This document shows, piece after piece, positions 30,251-42,949 of a DNA stretch of 64,000 nucleotides (position 1 is the stretch's first letter; the number at the start of each line of letters is the position of its first letter). The position numbers and the translations under genes were made by a program. Source of the stretch: Heterohyrax brucei (taxonomy: Eukaryota; Chordata; Mammalia; Hyracoidea; Procaviidae); contig CM053140.1 in NCBI GenBank assembly GCA_028571685.1, positions 26,021,501 to 26,085,500 on the forward strand, in the 5' to 3' direction. Under the pieces are notes generated by a model. That model saw only the letters and a program-made list of their open reading frames with translations. It made no database searches and was not told the DNA's origin.

Positions 30251-33200
30251 TACAGACCTGCCAGGCTCTAACCATAAACTCTGCTGTTGTTGGAAAAAGG
30301 GTTTCTGTAGATGACAAATACAAAAACAAGAAAAACCAACCAACCAACCAAAAACATAAAAAACAAAGGACAGGTCCCTTTGAGGTGGGGATAGCTGCCC
30401 TGCCTCAGCCACCTCCCACACAGCCCAGGACACATACACAAGGTTGGCTCTGAGAGTCACATCGAGGTCTGGGGAGGGGCATCCTTCCATGGCCTCAACT
30501 TGGCCGCTCTCCACAGCAGAAAGTTGAGTTGGGGAGGAGGGAGCCAGAGAGGCAGTGTCTGCCCAGGCAAGGAGCTTGAACTGTCACCCCTAGGGACTCT
30601 CCACTGCCCAAGCTGTGCCTCGCCTGCAGGCTCCATCCACTGCCATGGCCACCGTGTAAAGAAAGCTCATTTTTCAGGCACAAGGCCAAGAAGGCTTGAC
30701 TGTGACCGTGGGGGTCCCTGAAAGAAGGTAGGTCCCTGTAGCAGCACCCCTCGCCTCTTGGCTGCCCTCCCCACATCGATGTGAGAAGATGGCAGAGCTG
30801 AGATCAAAGCGGTGCCAAGCAAGTAGCGTGGCCCGCAGATTGTTATCTGAGGTTCCCGCGATCGTGGCATTGAGATTTTCCACTGAAAATATTTACTGCA
30901 TTTTCAGAAAACGGCCTGATGCCTGAAAGGGAAGAGGATGGGCTTGGGCTCTGAGCAGCTGAGAAAAGCTGAACAAATATTATCAGTGTCAAACCCAGGC
31001 GCCCCAAAATGAGGGTGTGGTCCGAGGGTTGTACGGACCACGCTGACTGCACAGGACCCATGAGTGTGGGGTCATCCGACCATGGAAAGAGAGAGAACGA
31101 TATGGTTGGGGTGCAGGGATAATAGTAGCCTCGCCCCCCCAGTTATCAAAAGAGCAATATAATCTAGGGTAAAAGACAACCTAGCCATTTTGAGGGTTGC
31201 CACCAAAGGTTTCTATAAAATTTAGGTGACACCTAGCAAAGGCTGTGTTAGTTCTGCTGCAAAAAGGAAGAAGGGTACGATTTGAAATAGATTTATAAAT
31301 CATGAATCAATATTCACAACACAGGACAGCCCACAACTCTGCCGCCTTCAGAAACATCCCTTTCCTTATCTGGCACCTGCGTGCCCCTGCCTCGGGGGAG
31401 GGACTAGGGTACCCACCACCCAGGAGAGTGGGAGATGCTATCAGAGGAGGACAGCCGGGGGTGCCCTGTGTCTGCTACACGCACACCGGGAAGCTGCCTC
31501 TGCGGGGGCAGGGGCAGGTACGTGCCCACATGAACACAGCTGCAGAAGGACAGGCACGTGCAGAGGAACAAGCAACTCAAGGAGTCATGTGCAGGGGGTG
31601 GTGGAAGGAGACCCCTATCGGGTAGAAAGAACAGGGCGGAGACACTGGTAGCGAGAGCTCTGCAGCGTCTCAGCGGGAGGCTCCTCAGGAGCCCGCCCCG
31701 GTTTGGGGGCGGGGTTCACCCTGCCCTGGGGGCCAGACCCTCATCACCTGTCCTTGCCTCTGCCCAGTAAGCAATGCAGGGGCTCCCACCCAGCATGCAG
31801 CCTGGGCTCCTGCTGATGAGCTCCCGCACCTGGGGCGGGTGCAGTGGCTGACCACACACAATGCCTCCCCCCGACCCCATCCTGGCAAGGTAGCAGTCCT
31901 TGCCTACTCAAATAGGAATCCAGGCTCCCCAGGCCTGTGCCTCACCCATGGTCCCCCAGGACTCCAACCCCCCTGACCCAAAGACAGCATGTCACACAAT
32001 ATCCACTCAGCCCAGTTTTCTGGGTGTAGGAGGATGGGTGTGCACCAAGCCAGGTAAACACGTTTTTCAAACCCAAAAGGCTTTGCAGAACAGAAATGAC
32101 TCCACACAGCAACACATCTGCAGGCACGCTGAGTGTGAGAGCTGACGAGATGGGGCACTACATCCCTTCCTCCCATGGAAGCAGGGGCCTCTCCCTGACC
32201 CGGGGGGTAGTATTAGAAGCTGAGGTTCACTTCACACCAGCAGGGTTGGGGGTGCAGAGGGTGGCCCCCAGCTGCAGGTCCAGCTCCTCTGGACACTGCT
32301 TCCCTACCTTCCCAGAGGCCACTCACAAGGACCACAGCTGGCTATTCCAGGTGAAACCTCTGTTCTAGCCAGCAGATTATCTCTCTGAGATCATCGTGGG
32401 AACGGAATTGGAGTAGTTAGCTGCAGGGCAAAGGTGCTAACCACATGGTGGAGCTGGGGATACCATGTACTAAGGGTGCTGTGCCATACACGGGAGCTAT
32501 GGAGGGAGGGGCTGGCCACCTGGCTCCAGTATCCACACCAGCGCGGGCAGAGGGCAGGACACCCAGCATCTGCAGGGAAGCCTCGGCAGTCCTCAGGTGT
32601 CCTCAGCTGCTGGCAGCAGAAAACAAGCAGAAGGACACAGAAGCTGTCATTGGCAGCAGCCCTGACATCACTTGGGAGGGGACTTGAGTTCCAGGGAAGA
32701 AAGGATGGTGGCATTGTCTTTTTTTTTGACAACTATTGGAGGCCCACGAGCACCAGGTTCTGCTAAGTCTCACTGTTCCCTGCTTGTGACAACAGGGATG
32801 GTGAGAGACACTACAAATCAGGCAAGTGGCTCTATCTGGAGGTGAAAAGGTCATTAAGGAGTAATAAAGGGATCATTAAAGTGGGGAGAGGTTAAAGGTT
32901 ATGGGCTGGTTAGCGGTGAAGGTGCTGGCGTTGGTGCCACTGGGGTGCTGCGGAAACCACGACGCGAGGCCGTGCACAGGAAGTGGCAAGGGTGGGGCCG
33001 CCTGCAGGACCCCACGGGCTCCTGCTCGCCCCAATCACTGACACCCACACAGCCGTTTCCTGCACTTGAAAAAAAATCTGTTTCTCTCTTTGCAAATCAA
33101 CAACTTTTACCTAGAAACTACTCCGCAGTGACTGCTGACTGATTCCAATCTGCCGTCCGTTGCAGAAAACATGCCTTGTTTACCTGGGGGAGGTGTGTGC

Positions 33201-33284
33201 AAGACCCAGCTCTACCCAGCAGGCTTCAGGGCCTCCTAAGACATTGATGCGACCTGCCCCCAAAGCTCACCTGCTTGTCACCCA
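30251..33284. other. 3 kb intron with no recognised repeat or exon
   Basis: Short G/C-rich stretches and small frames only. No mobile-element motif clear enough to call. Confidence 0.35.
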
Positions 33285-33485
33285 ACACCCTGAGTTGATC
33301 CCATTCCAGGTGACCTCAAGAGTGTCCAGAGTAGAACTGAGTTCCACAGGGCTTTCAGTGGCTGGCTTTTTGGAAGCAGATCACCAGGACTTTGTTCTGA
33401 GGTACTTCTGGGTGGACTCTAACCTTTCAGTGAGCAGCCAAGGCCAAGTGCGCTCACCGTCTGCACCACCCAGGGACTCTACCTG
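33285..33485 (-). repeat. AfroSINE
   Basis: ttccacagggctttcagtgg, ggaagcagatcaccaggact, then a right end with tgcaccacccagggactct. Confidence 0.8.
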
Positions 33486-33589
33486 ATAACACCTTTCTGC
33501 AAAAGCCCCTGCAGCACAGAGAACCTAACGACAACACCTCAGATAATGCTTCCCAGCAACCACTGGGAGCACAGTTCCTAGCGTGGGTC

Positions 33590-33790
33590 ACAAGAACAGA
33601 GTATAAAAGACACGTATGTACAACTCTAGATGGGAGCTGAGCAGGGCTCTAGGTGGGAGTACTCTCTGCCTGACTGTGAAAGTGGTTTGACATGTATGTA
33701 CAATGTGTATCCAGTTGCACCCTTAAAATAAGAACAGTTCATCACATGTCAATTAGACCTGTCAAGATCAAACGCCAGAACAAAAACGAC
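33590..33790 (+). repeat. Old L1 3' tail
   Basis: gtatccagttgcacccttaa, then aataagaacagttcatcaca and tgtcaattagacc, resembling L1M-type 3' ends. Confidence 0.45.
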
Positions 33791-34017
33791 TCGCCCACCC
33801 CCGCTACGGAACACTGTACCCTCTATTGCGAGGGAGAGGATCCCAATACCACCCATGTGACGACCCCAGTCCAACAACGGCGGAGCTCTCCACACAGGAC
33901 CCTGGTCCCCCTGCAATCTGGCACCTTTCTACAGAGAGGTTCCTGTTCAGCTGAAGTCTAACGGGAAAAGACCCTCCTCCCTCACGGCACAGCCTCTCTC
34001 AGCCTCCCTTCCCCCCT

Positions 34018-34402
34018 TACAGACTGAATCGTGTCCCCAAATATGTGTTGCGAACTCTAACCCCTACACCTGTGGATGTGATCCCACTTGGGAATAGGGC
34101 TTTATTTGTTATGCTAAGGAGGCTCTATCCATGTGGGGTGTCTCTTTTGAGATATAAAAGGAGCAGTTCAGGCATAGAGTCAAGCACAAATGGGGAAAGA
34201 CAGGACATGTGGACATCACCAAAGAACCGAGGAACACCAGGCCACAGAAGCTGACACAAGGATTCTCCCCCAGAGCAGAGGGAGCCTTCCTCTGAAGCCC
34301 ACACGCTGAACTCAGAAGTGGAGCCTCCTGAACTATGAGACAATCTATTTCTGTTGGTGAAAGCCACCTACTTGTGGTAATTGTTACAGCAGTACTAGAG
34401 AA
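34018..34402 (+). repeat. MaLR-like LTR
   Basis: cagactgaatcgtgtcccca, gatgtgatcccacttgggaa, tcttttgagatataaaagga, then aaagccacctacttgtggta and a cagcagtactagag end. Nearly complete and non-coding. Confidence 0.65.
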
Positions 34403-35164
34403 CCCAGGAAATGCATGTGGCCCAGGACGCTGTGCTTAGCCCCTCGCCCACCATGGCCCCTCCCAGCCTGCCTCCCTGAGGAGGCAGGCACTAAAGTGGA
34501 AGGGGTGATTTGCTGTGCAAGGTGCAGGACACATACAGGAGACATACAGCCCCATGAGGCCACACAAGGCCCCTGCTTCCAGTGAGGTGACGCTGCTGGC
34601 CCACAGCTCCACTGGAACAGCAGTGAAGCTGGGGCTTGGCCTGTGCCCTTGTTTCCCAGTCCAGAGCACGTCGGTCAGGGAGCCATCTGGATTCCAGCTG
34701 GTGGGACCAGGGAGGCAGCACCTGACTCATCTGTCCTGGCCACACAAGGTGGGCCAGTTCTGGGCTCAGGGACCGAGCAGGGTCCTCATGGTTGGCCAGC
34801 CCCAGATGCGGTCCATGGGCGAGTCTGTGAGGTCTCTCCCCTGGCCTTGTGAATGCAGGGACGACACTGCTAGAAAAGTCTTCAGGGAAAACTATCATCA
34901 CCAAACAACCTGGCCTCCCCGCAAGCTTCTCTCCACAAACCGTGACCACCCGCACGGCTGAGGGGGACCCTGCTGGGACTGACCCCCTACCCCACAATGC
35001 CCAGGGGCTACAGAGGCCCTTAAATAACCGAGTTGGCAGGATTTACCCCTCCACGTGTGGCTGTGCAGGTAGCGAAGGGCCAGGCAGTGAGGGAGAAGAG
35101 GGCACAGCCATCACTCTCAAACTGTCACCAGCTGTGTTTCCTTGCCACCACCGCCTGTCGATTT
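34403..35164. other. Intron, nothing recognised
   Basis: Unique-looking; overlapping frames on both strands without family resemblance. Confidence 0.35.
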
Positions 35165-35575
35165 GTCATGCTGTGCTGCTCTGTGTGCTGTTGTGATGCT
35201 GGAAACTATGCCACCAAGATTTCAAACACCGACAAAACCACCCATTAGTGAGCAGGCTTCTGTGGATATTGCAGACTGACTGAGGCTAGGAGAAAAGGCT
35301 TGGAAAAAACTGACTTCTGAAATTTAACCAATGAAAATCCTATGGAGCACACAGCACTGTCTGAGACTCTGACTTGCTTACATGGGTCATACCATCAGGA
35401 GGACCACGTGCTGACTGAAGACATTACGTTTGGTCAAGTGGGGGGCCAGCAAAGGCAAGGGGACCCCCACATGAGATGGAATAATACTGTGACCTCAACA
35501 TGGACAGAAACCCACCAGCCATCACAAATATGGCGCAGGATCAACTCAATGGTAGCTCACGTTTTCTTAAGAATT
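35165..35575 (+). repeat. RTE-type LINE derivative with large internal deletion
   Basis: The 5' leader (tgctggaaactatgccacca, ttaaccaatgaaaatcctat) is joined directly to the extreme 3' end (ttgcttacatgggtcatacc, gcaaaggcaaggggacccc, atggcgcaggatcaactcaa). The endonuclease and reverse transcriptase are absent. The same leader is found with its normal continuation at 46.3-46.8 kb. Confidence 0.65.
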
Positions 35576-35860
35576 CCAGCACTTCACTGGCGCCTCCTAC
35601 GTCAGAGACCGACAAGACAGCCGAAGTGCCCGTGCTTTCACAGCGTGCATTCTGAGCGGGGCTTCTGCCCACCGTCGTCCACCCTCTTCCCTGACCGGAA
35701 AACCATCGAAAGCCCCGGGTCTCAGGCGTGCACAGGCAGGCAGACACCTCCTTCGGGGTGCCCCAGAAGCCAAAGCACCACCATACGCCGCTCGTCCCAA
35801 TGGCAGCCGCTCACGTAAGCAGGGTTACAGCGGCGGCAGCGCACACAGGCACTTAGTGGT
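35575..35860. promoter_or_regulatory. CpG-rich patch in intron
   Basis: About 285 bp with roughly 20 CpG dinucleotides by eye, far above the surrounding intron. Contains a CRE-like half (ctacgtcagag) near 35598 and agccgctcacgtaag near 35805. No exon is evident. Confidence 0.35.
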
Positions 35861-35994
35861 TACCAGCATCGGCAGACACGGCACACACCCAGCCCCCGGC
35901 CTGCAGTCGGCACCTACCACCCAGCAGTGAGTACAGGGCAGTGCCTTTCTGTTCATCCATTTCTGCTGGAAAGAGGAGACCACAGGACACACTT

Positions 35995-36290
35995 AGGTGG
36001 CAAACACATATGCACATGGGAATCTGTGCCTGTGTGCGCACGCATGAATGTGGTGGTATGGACATGTACGTGTGGGCACAAGCACACAGAAGCATGTGGG
36101 TATGTGTACACACAAGCCAATGTAGACAAATGTGCAGGAGTGTGCACGTCTGTGTGCAATGTCCATTTTGTACACATGCGCATGTGACCTTGTGCACGTA
36201 CGCACATGAGCATATGCATACATGTGTCTACGTGTGTGCATCTGTGTGTGTGTTTGAACATGCGTGCATGTGCACAGGCCCTCCCACTTC
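35995..36290. repeat. Degenerate TG/CA-rich block
   Basis: A second alternating purine-pyrimidine block in the same intron (tgtgcgcacgcatgaatgtg, acgtgtgtgcatctgtgtgt types). Confidence 0.8.
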
Positions 36291-37563
36291 CCAGGCAGAC
36301 TGGAGCGCCTGAGGCCAGCCCACCAGGAGACCAGCAGCAACGCCAGGAGCCCTGCCCGGGTTGGAGGTGCCTCAGCCTCTCCTGGGTAGCGGGAGTCCTC
36401 TGCTGTCATTTCTCCTGTTTTAAAGGAAACAGCTTTGATGTGCAGTTGACAGAACTTGTCTCTTCACTCATCTGTTTCTGCCCATGGCAAGTGGGGACTA
36501 CAAACACATGATGGCGTGGGCTACACTTTCTCCTGAGTCCTCTGCAAGGAGGCACCTGGCACTGCAGGTGGGACTCTGCCCCCTGAAGGGGCCAGGAAGT
36601 CCAGGTGATGGAAGTAGGGGGTCTCTGCTGGTTTGTGGCCCGTGTAGGGGATAACCGGCTGGCCTTGATTCAATTACTACTTGTCATCGGCCAGCTGGAT
36701 GCGGATGGAACCTCCAAGAAGCGCTATGGGTACCACAGTGACAGAGGGGGTGGAACCCTGGGCGGCATGCCTGTCTAGGCCAGCTACCTGGGAGCTAGTG
36801 GTAGTCCAGCTGGCTACTGCAATCTAGGGGCAGTTCAGGTGAGATCCAGTCTAAAACTGAGAGGATACAAGGGACACCCCAGGCTGCGTACTTTAAAACA
36901 GATGATGGAGGTGGACTGCAATGCTGGAGACCCAGGTGACCCTCTGCGCTGTCAGACCACAGCTTCCGGCATCAGATGGACTCCAGCATACTCAGCCACC
37001 ACCCTGTCTAAACCCATGCCAGGATTAAGTCCTCAGACCCTCTGGGGACATAGCAAGGGGAGATGGAGTCTGCAGCTGGGACTCCCCATTCTGACCCTAC
37101 TGAGGGGACAGGTGGAGGAGGGAGCCCAGAGTTGTTCACGTACCCCCTCTGTGGCTCCATCCTGATCCTTGGCCCCCTGCTGACTCGGGAAGGAGCCCAC
37201 GGGAGGGGAAAGGTGATGGTTCTAGGACCACAGAGCTCCAGAGGTGTCAGGGCACCACTGTGCCCAGGGCGGTAGGAACGCCGCCTGGCCCTGCCCAGAG
37301 ACCTCCTGGCTCCGAGATGCCTCACAGCCCAACACAGAACTTATGCAGGGCTCCCTGTGAGCCTGCAGCTGGGACCCCAGGCCGGGCAAGGTGGGCGGAG
37401 GGCTGGGCATGGATGTGGGCCCAGGCGGAAGCAGATCCTTCCGGCTGTGCACAGCTTGCAGCTCCAGTGCATCCTCTCTAGCTCAGGGAGGGTTGGCAGG
37501 GGCTGTCATCCCCCAGTTGGGCAGCAGCAGCGGGGGTAGCAAGTAGGGGGTGAGCGTACTGAC
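36291..37563. other. Intron, nothing recognised
   Basis: Unique-looking sequence leading to the donor at 37563. Confidence 0.35.
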
Positions 37564-37696
37564 CGCTGGGTGGGTGGGGCCGAGGAGGAGCGGGCTTCTT
37601 CGGAGGCAGAGCGGGAGTGTCCTGTTTACTTTTAAAGGGGTCCTCTGAGAATCCGGCCCCTCTGAAGGAGGAGGCGAACGGGTCAGAAGGTGGGGG
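37564..37696 (-). CDS. EPS15L1: EPS15L1 coding exon, DPF plus proline-rich SH3 ligand
   Basis: A 133-nt exon, acceptor tttcag|CCCCCA, donor AGCG|gtcagt, phase 0 in and phase 1 out. It encodes [20 protein letters not shown] and then a proline-rich stretch containing [19 protein letters not shown] fits the PxLPxK consensus bound by the first SH3 domain of Crk, a known partner of Eps15-family proteins. Two DPF motifs are present. From memory the human protein reads SGPF where this one reads SDPF, so the first motif may be a lineage difference. Confidence 0.94.
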
Positions 37697-38439
37697 CTGA
37701 AAAGAGAGGACACGAGAGAGGCACGATCAGCCGTGAAGACCGAGCACCGCGCCTGCCCACGCATGCATGCATGCACCGGAGCTCGACCTGGCCCACACAG
37801 CCCGTTCTCCTCTGCTCTCCACAGCCAGGCGCCAACTCAGAGTCACACAAGGCACCTATCGCCACGTCCCAGCTGCTTGACGCGATGCGTTTGTGCAGGA
37901 TCTCTTTGCCCCCCACCCCACCTCCTGCTTGTGCCTTAGAGGTACAGCCCCAGGAAATGCTCTCGGAGCTTCCCACGGTCCACCACACGCGTGGTGTGGA
38001 CCCTGCACGTGCTGCCGCCCAATCAAGCACTAGACTGCTACGACGTCCGGACACTCTGAACCCTGTAAGCCAGCGTGGGTGACACTGCCCCTCATTAACT
38101 CAAGCCAGCCCAACTCTGCGCAGCTGCATGACGGCCCGGGCCACTGCCACCTCACAGAGGCTTCAGCCACCTCCCCCACCCCCATTCTCTCAGCTCCGTT
38201 AGGTCACAGCCCCCAGCCTTAAACACACAGATCAGTAAATAAAACACGAAATGGCCTGAGATCTCCACAGCCGCCTCCAAGCACTCTGAAGGGCATGGGC
38301 CTTCCTCACCCAATCCCCGCCGCTTCCACTTAGGATGACGCCTGCTGGACTCAGCAGCCATCCCATGGGGTCTCCTGCTTGGGAGCTCAGCCTCCCAGTC
38401 CTTCTGGAGCACCCTCTCATGCCCCTCTTCCCACACCAG
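37697..38439. other. Intron, nothing recognised
   Basis: Pyrimidine-rich acceptor region next to the exon (as transcribed), a short gcatgcatgcatgca repeat near 37761, then unique-looking sequence. Confidence 0.4.
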
Positions 38440-38520
38440 CTGCAGCTTTGGGAAGGCTCCTACTGTCAGCACCTCTGTTCTATCCATAGGGAAACTGAGG
38501 CACAGAAAGGCAGCCATCAG
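38440..38520 (+). repeat. MIR fragment
   Basis: tccatagggaaactgaggca, cagaaaggcagcc. Confidence 0.6.
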
Positions 38521-40239
38521 TGCAAGAGCCGCCTTGGCTCCATCCACACCATGGGTGGGTCTGGCCACAGGGCATGCATGCAAACAAAGGACAAAGGTGG
38601 CCCAAGGGGTCGGGGCAGGAGAGGCCACAAGGAAGATGAGGTCTGTACTCCCAGACGCCTTCTGAGCAGGCTGAGCACCAGGACTACCTGGCAGCAGAGG
38701 GGATCTGATGAGGGGCCTGGTAGGGCCAGGTGGGCAGGTGACGAGCAAGGAGGGACTGTACCAGGTGGCCGCCCTGCCTCCAGGCTGCTCACCCCTGCCA
38801 CGCCTCTCCCAATCCTCCCTACCCACTGTGCTGCCCTACTCTCAAGCCTACGTGGACAGCTGTCCTCTGGTGAGTCTCTTCAAACATTGCTGCTGCTCAG
38901 TTTCTACAATACCTGCCTAGTCAGAGGCAGCTTGGGACCTGCTTGCTGCTCGGTGCCTTGCCATCCCCATCTACAGAGTGACAATGACACCAGGATGGAC
39001 ACACCTCACAGGGCTGGGGTGGGAACTAAATACATCTATACACAAAGTGCTGGCCCTGGCAAGGCCAGGTGATGGAAGGACTGCCAGGTGCCAGGCACTC
39101 TGATGGAGCCACACCAGCTGCCTCTGGGGTCCTTGCATGAGTTCCAAAGGTACGGACTTGGGGGCTTGGTTTTGAATTTTGAAATGAGTGATTCAGAGCT
39201 ATCATTTGGGACAGAAGGATACAGAGGGGAACCAAGGAGGCACAGGGGGGGCCCCTGCCATTCCTGGAACATCCTTCCTTTCCCCTGCAGGGTGCAAGGG
39301 CCCTTGTGATCATAACCTCCATCCTGAGATACAGAGGCACGGGCTCCAAACACTTTCCTTGTGGAGAAGTGACATGAGGTGCCCTGGGGTGCTGGAGAAG
39401 GCTGGCCTGCAAGGGAGCTGTACAGCAGACAGAAGGGCATAGAGCTCCCTGGAACTGCTCCCGACCCTGTCTGCCCGTTGGGGGCTGATGTGTATCCCAC
39501 CTGTTAGGATGGTGGTGTCCCACTGCCCGTGGGAGCCGCCGCTCACTGAGCGCTGGACTGTTGGGAGCCACTGGGGTCTGGGTACCTGCAGGCTCCAGTG
39601 CTGGGCTGGTTGGTAGCACTCAGCTCAGAACTAATTGGAATGGGAGGGGGGGCTGTCAGCACACTGAGACCCCAAGTGCAGGAGCCCCTAGCAGACACAC
39701 TGGTTCTATCCCACCCACACCTAGGTGACACCCAAGCCTGTCTGCTTCCCGGCTGGAGGATCTTTCTTGCCACAGGGAATGTGTCACTACGAAGCCTGTC
39801 TCATTTCAAATCCAAAGTTTCACTACTTGAAATTTCCTAAGAAGTTTCCTTTGGGACCAATTCTTTCCTACCAAGGCTTCAGCTGAAAGGAAAGTTGCTA
39901 TTTTTAGAATGGTTTCAGTAAAGCCGTTAGTGTCTCTCAAAAAAAAAAAAAAAAAAAATGACAGAATGAAAAGCTACTATGAGAAGTCATCACCAGAGAC
40001 AGATCTGTGTTCACATTTTAAAAGAGCTGGTTTAAAGCCAATGACTCGGAAGCTTCCCTCCCTTCCCCCGCAAATAACTGTTAAGTAAGAAGGTGTGGCT
40101 TTAAAAAAGAGAAAAATCACTAAAAACGGACAGACCCCAACCATGTCAAGTTCTTAATATTTTCTTCTGGGAAAGTGGCGCTAATAACATAATCTAGACT
40201 CTTATTTTTATCCTCAAGTGTTCCCCGGAATGTATTTTG
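38521..40239. other. Intron; A-run, otherwise nothing recognised
   Basis: An A19-type run at 39940-39958. The 245-codon frame overlapping this stretch (38335-39072) is not credible as coding. Confidence 0.35.
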
Positions 40240-40700
40240 AGGTTTCTTTTTTTTTCCCCCCCAATTGTGGTAAAAAACGCAGGTAACAAAACATTTGCCA
40301 ATTTGACAAATTTTCCTTGTGCAGTTTAGTGGCCTTGATTATGTTCATCACGCTGCACAACCACTGTCCCTATTTGTCTGTACGATGCCACTGCCACTGC
40401 CAGAAGCTCAGTGCTGCTGAGCAGAAACTGTGCCCTGCCCCTGCCCCTCTGCGGCTTGCACCCCTGGTCCCCACTAATAACCTTCCGAGTCTGTGCATTT
40501 ACCTACTCTAAGAATTTCATACACAGGGAACCACATAACACCTGCCCTTTTGTGGCTGACTTATCTCACTCAGCGTGTTTTCAAGGTTCACCCTCTTGGA
40601 AACGAGACTCAGGACTCCATCCCTTTTCTGTGGCTGAGGGGCGTTCCACGGTGTGGATAAAGCCGCACTGTGTTCATCTGTGGGTGCACACTAGGGAATT
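40240..40700 (-). repeat. Old L1 (L1M-type) 3' fragment
   Basis: The complement of the L1M 3' end: aattgtggtaaaaaacgcag, acaaaacatttgccaatttg, cgctgcacaaccactgtccc, ggctgacttatctcactcag. Confidence 0.7.
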
Positions 40701-42949
40701 TTATTTTTTTGTGATGAAAACATGCACAATTGAACAAATGCCATTGCAATAATTCCTACATGTATACACTTTGGTGGGGAAATTTTTATTATCCAGTCTA
40801 GACATCATCTAGAAAAATCTCTCTGGGGAGGACACCGGCTGAGAGGTAGGTGTGAAGGCCCTCCCAGAAGCGCCCAATGAACCGACTCACTCTGCTTATG
40901 CTGCCCCAGGCGGGGAGCTCGGGAGCAAGGGCCTTGGCACTGCCTCCCTGCCCCCCGCCCCACTCGGATGGGAGAGAGCTGGTGAGGTAAAAAAACAACC
41001 AAAAAAAGCCACCTTCTCGCCACCTTACTTTCGCTTCCTTCAGCATTTTATTTATACCTATGATGTTGTTCTTAAAAAACAGAGCTAACTCACAGGCAAA
41101 AATAAGGTACTACGCAGGAAGGCCACTACCCAGCACGTGAGCGCCGTGAGCTCGGGGCCAGAGGGTCAGAGGACACAACAACGTAGTTCAGGCACACGTG
41201 TTCCCAGGCACCGCCTGGCATAGATCTGGCCCACCACCACGGACAAGAAGTGGGCTGACGATCTGGGAGGTGGCCAGGGCTGGAAGAGGGAAATAGAGTT
41301 CAGGTTGGGGTGGGCAGGGCACAAGGAGCAGCTATGCTCAGGCCATCTCCCCAAGGGGTCTCAGCAGCTCTGGGAACAGCAGGCCTAGAAAGGCCATTCT
41401 CGTGTCCAGGGCCCGCAGCCCCATGGCTGGCCACCTGCCAGAACACCAGAGACGCCCACTCTGTCTGTTCAAGACTTTCTAGAAACAGAGGTCCTTGCGT
41501 GGCTTTCAGTTATGTCCGACTCAAGCCATGTGGGCCCTTGCTCCCTTCTGTGCACAGTGAGGGAGACTCCCAAGTCTCCACAGCCCCTGCCTCTATGCTC
41601 AGGAAAGGCCCCTGACAGAGAGGGACACCCCAGAGCCCTTCCCAAGAGACTGCTGCCACCTTCTGGCAGGAGCTCAGTCACACAGCAGCCCTGTTTCCTG
41701 ATTGCAGGGCATGGTTTCACCTGCTCACTACAGGGCTGGGGTACAGGGGTGGGCAGGGCTCTGGGGGGCATTCACTCAAGGGCGCTGCTCACTCCCCACA
41801 GAGACAGCAAGTGTAACAGGCGCTTGGTGAAGTGCCAGTCTGCGGGACAAGGAGTGGTGGCGGTGCGGGGTCATATGGCTCCCACAGTGCCAGAAGCAGA
41901 GGGTGGGCTTGTGCAGCCCCTCCCTACCAGAAAGGGGGCTCCAGGGGGATGGACAGGCATGTGGTAGGGATTACTGGGGCCAACCAGAGCCAAAGGACTG
42001 CAGAGGTCTTTCATCGAGCACGGGACCTTCCACCTGCCAAGCGGCTATGTGAAAAGGGACAGAGGTAAGTAGACAGCCAGAAGCTGAGTGGGTGGCGCAC
42101 CTTCATTTTTGCCACAGAAATACGACGATGACTGATCATCAAACCTTAGATCAGTGGAAGTTGTGAAAGTCACACCAAAGACAGTACCTACCACTATCCC
42201 TCACACCACAGATGCCGTTTCCAACTTTCCAGCACCTTCCTCTGGAAGTTTACTTCATTTATCATGGGCTTCTGTAGCCATCTCTCAATCTGCTCATGTT
42301 TAATGTCACTCACTGATGGGCTTCCTACTGCGGGAAAGCCTCAGCTCTCTAGCCACGCACCCTCACAAGCCCCTCAGTAAAGTGACAGCACACTGGAAGT
42401 GGGACTGCAGGTGTCCACAGAACTACAGCCATGTACATACTGGCTGGTCAAACCCCACCCCATGGCCAGTTTCCTTCCAGAACAGCACATTCCACCTGTC
42501 CCACACGCCTCTCCATACCCATCTCGGGCCTGCCAAACCTCATCAGTAGCTTTAGACATGCTGTGTTAGTCACTTTCCCCAGAGGCATGCTCACGCCCAC
42601 AGGTCCACTGCCCAGACCTCCAGATGTCTGCAGCCCCCGGGCTCTCAGCCACAGCAACAGCTGCACTGCCCGGATCAAATGGGCACTGGGCACCTGTGGG
42701 AGCTGCCTGGTCACACCTCACAGGGAGGAATTCTGGCTCTGGCTCCTTCCCTCGGGGGAAGAAACAGGTTCCCAGGCCTTGTCCTCTACATCTTGGTCAC
42801 AGGATGAATGTGCCAGAAGATATATTAGTGACATAGGTACATAAGTGACACACATACGTATGTGATACAGACAGCGGTGCTGGGCAGCCCACACCATGAC
42901 AAAGGGCATGAAAACACTTACAAGGCACAGGGCACAGCAGGGGCTTTAC
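40701..42949. other. 2.2 kb intron without recognised repeats
   Basis: Unique-looking. CpG-poor, GC-moderate; no exon supported. Confidence 0.35.

Noticed and set aside
30001-30453. Cysteine-rich frame that looks like a small secreted protein
   Set aside because: It is the translation of a TG repeat; the apparent Cys pattern is an artefact. The same applies to 35941-36312.
15405-30910. Shared ~20-mer aaatatttactgcatt..ttcag near 15406 and 30890
   Set aside because: Too short and isolated; the flanks do not align, so it may be chance or an unrecognisable old repeat.
38335-39072. 245-codon open frame on plus strand
   Set aside because: Composition is low-complexity and intron-like, there is no family resemblance, and a second long frame overlaps it on the other strand. 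Typical of GC-rich non-coding DNA.
39026-39619. 197-codon open frame on minus strand
   Set aside because: No acceptor and donor in phase with flanking EPS15L1 exons and no recognisable domain.
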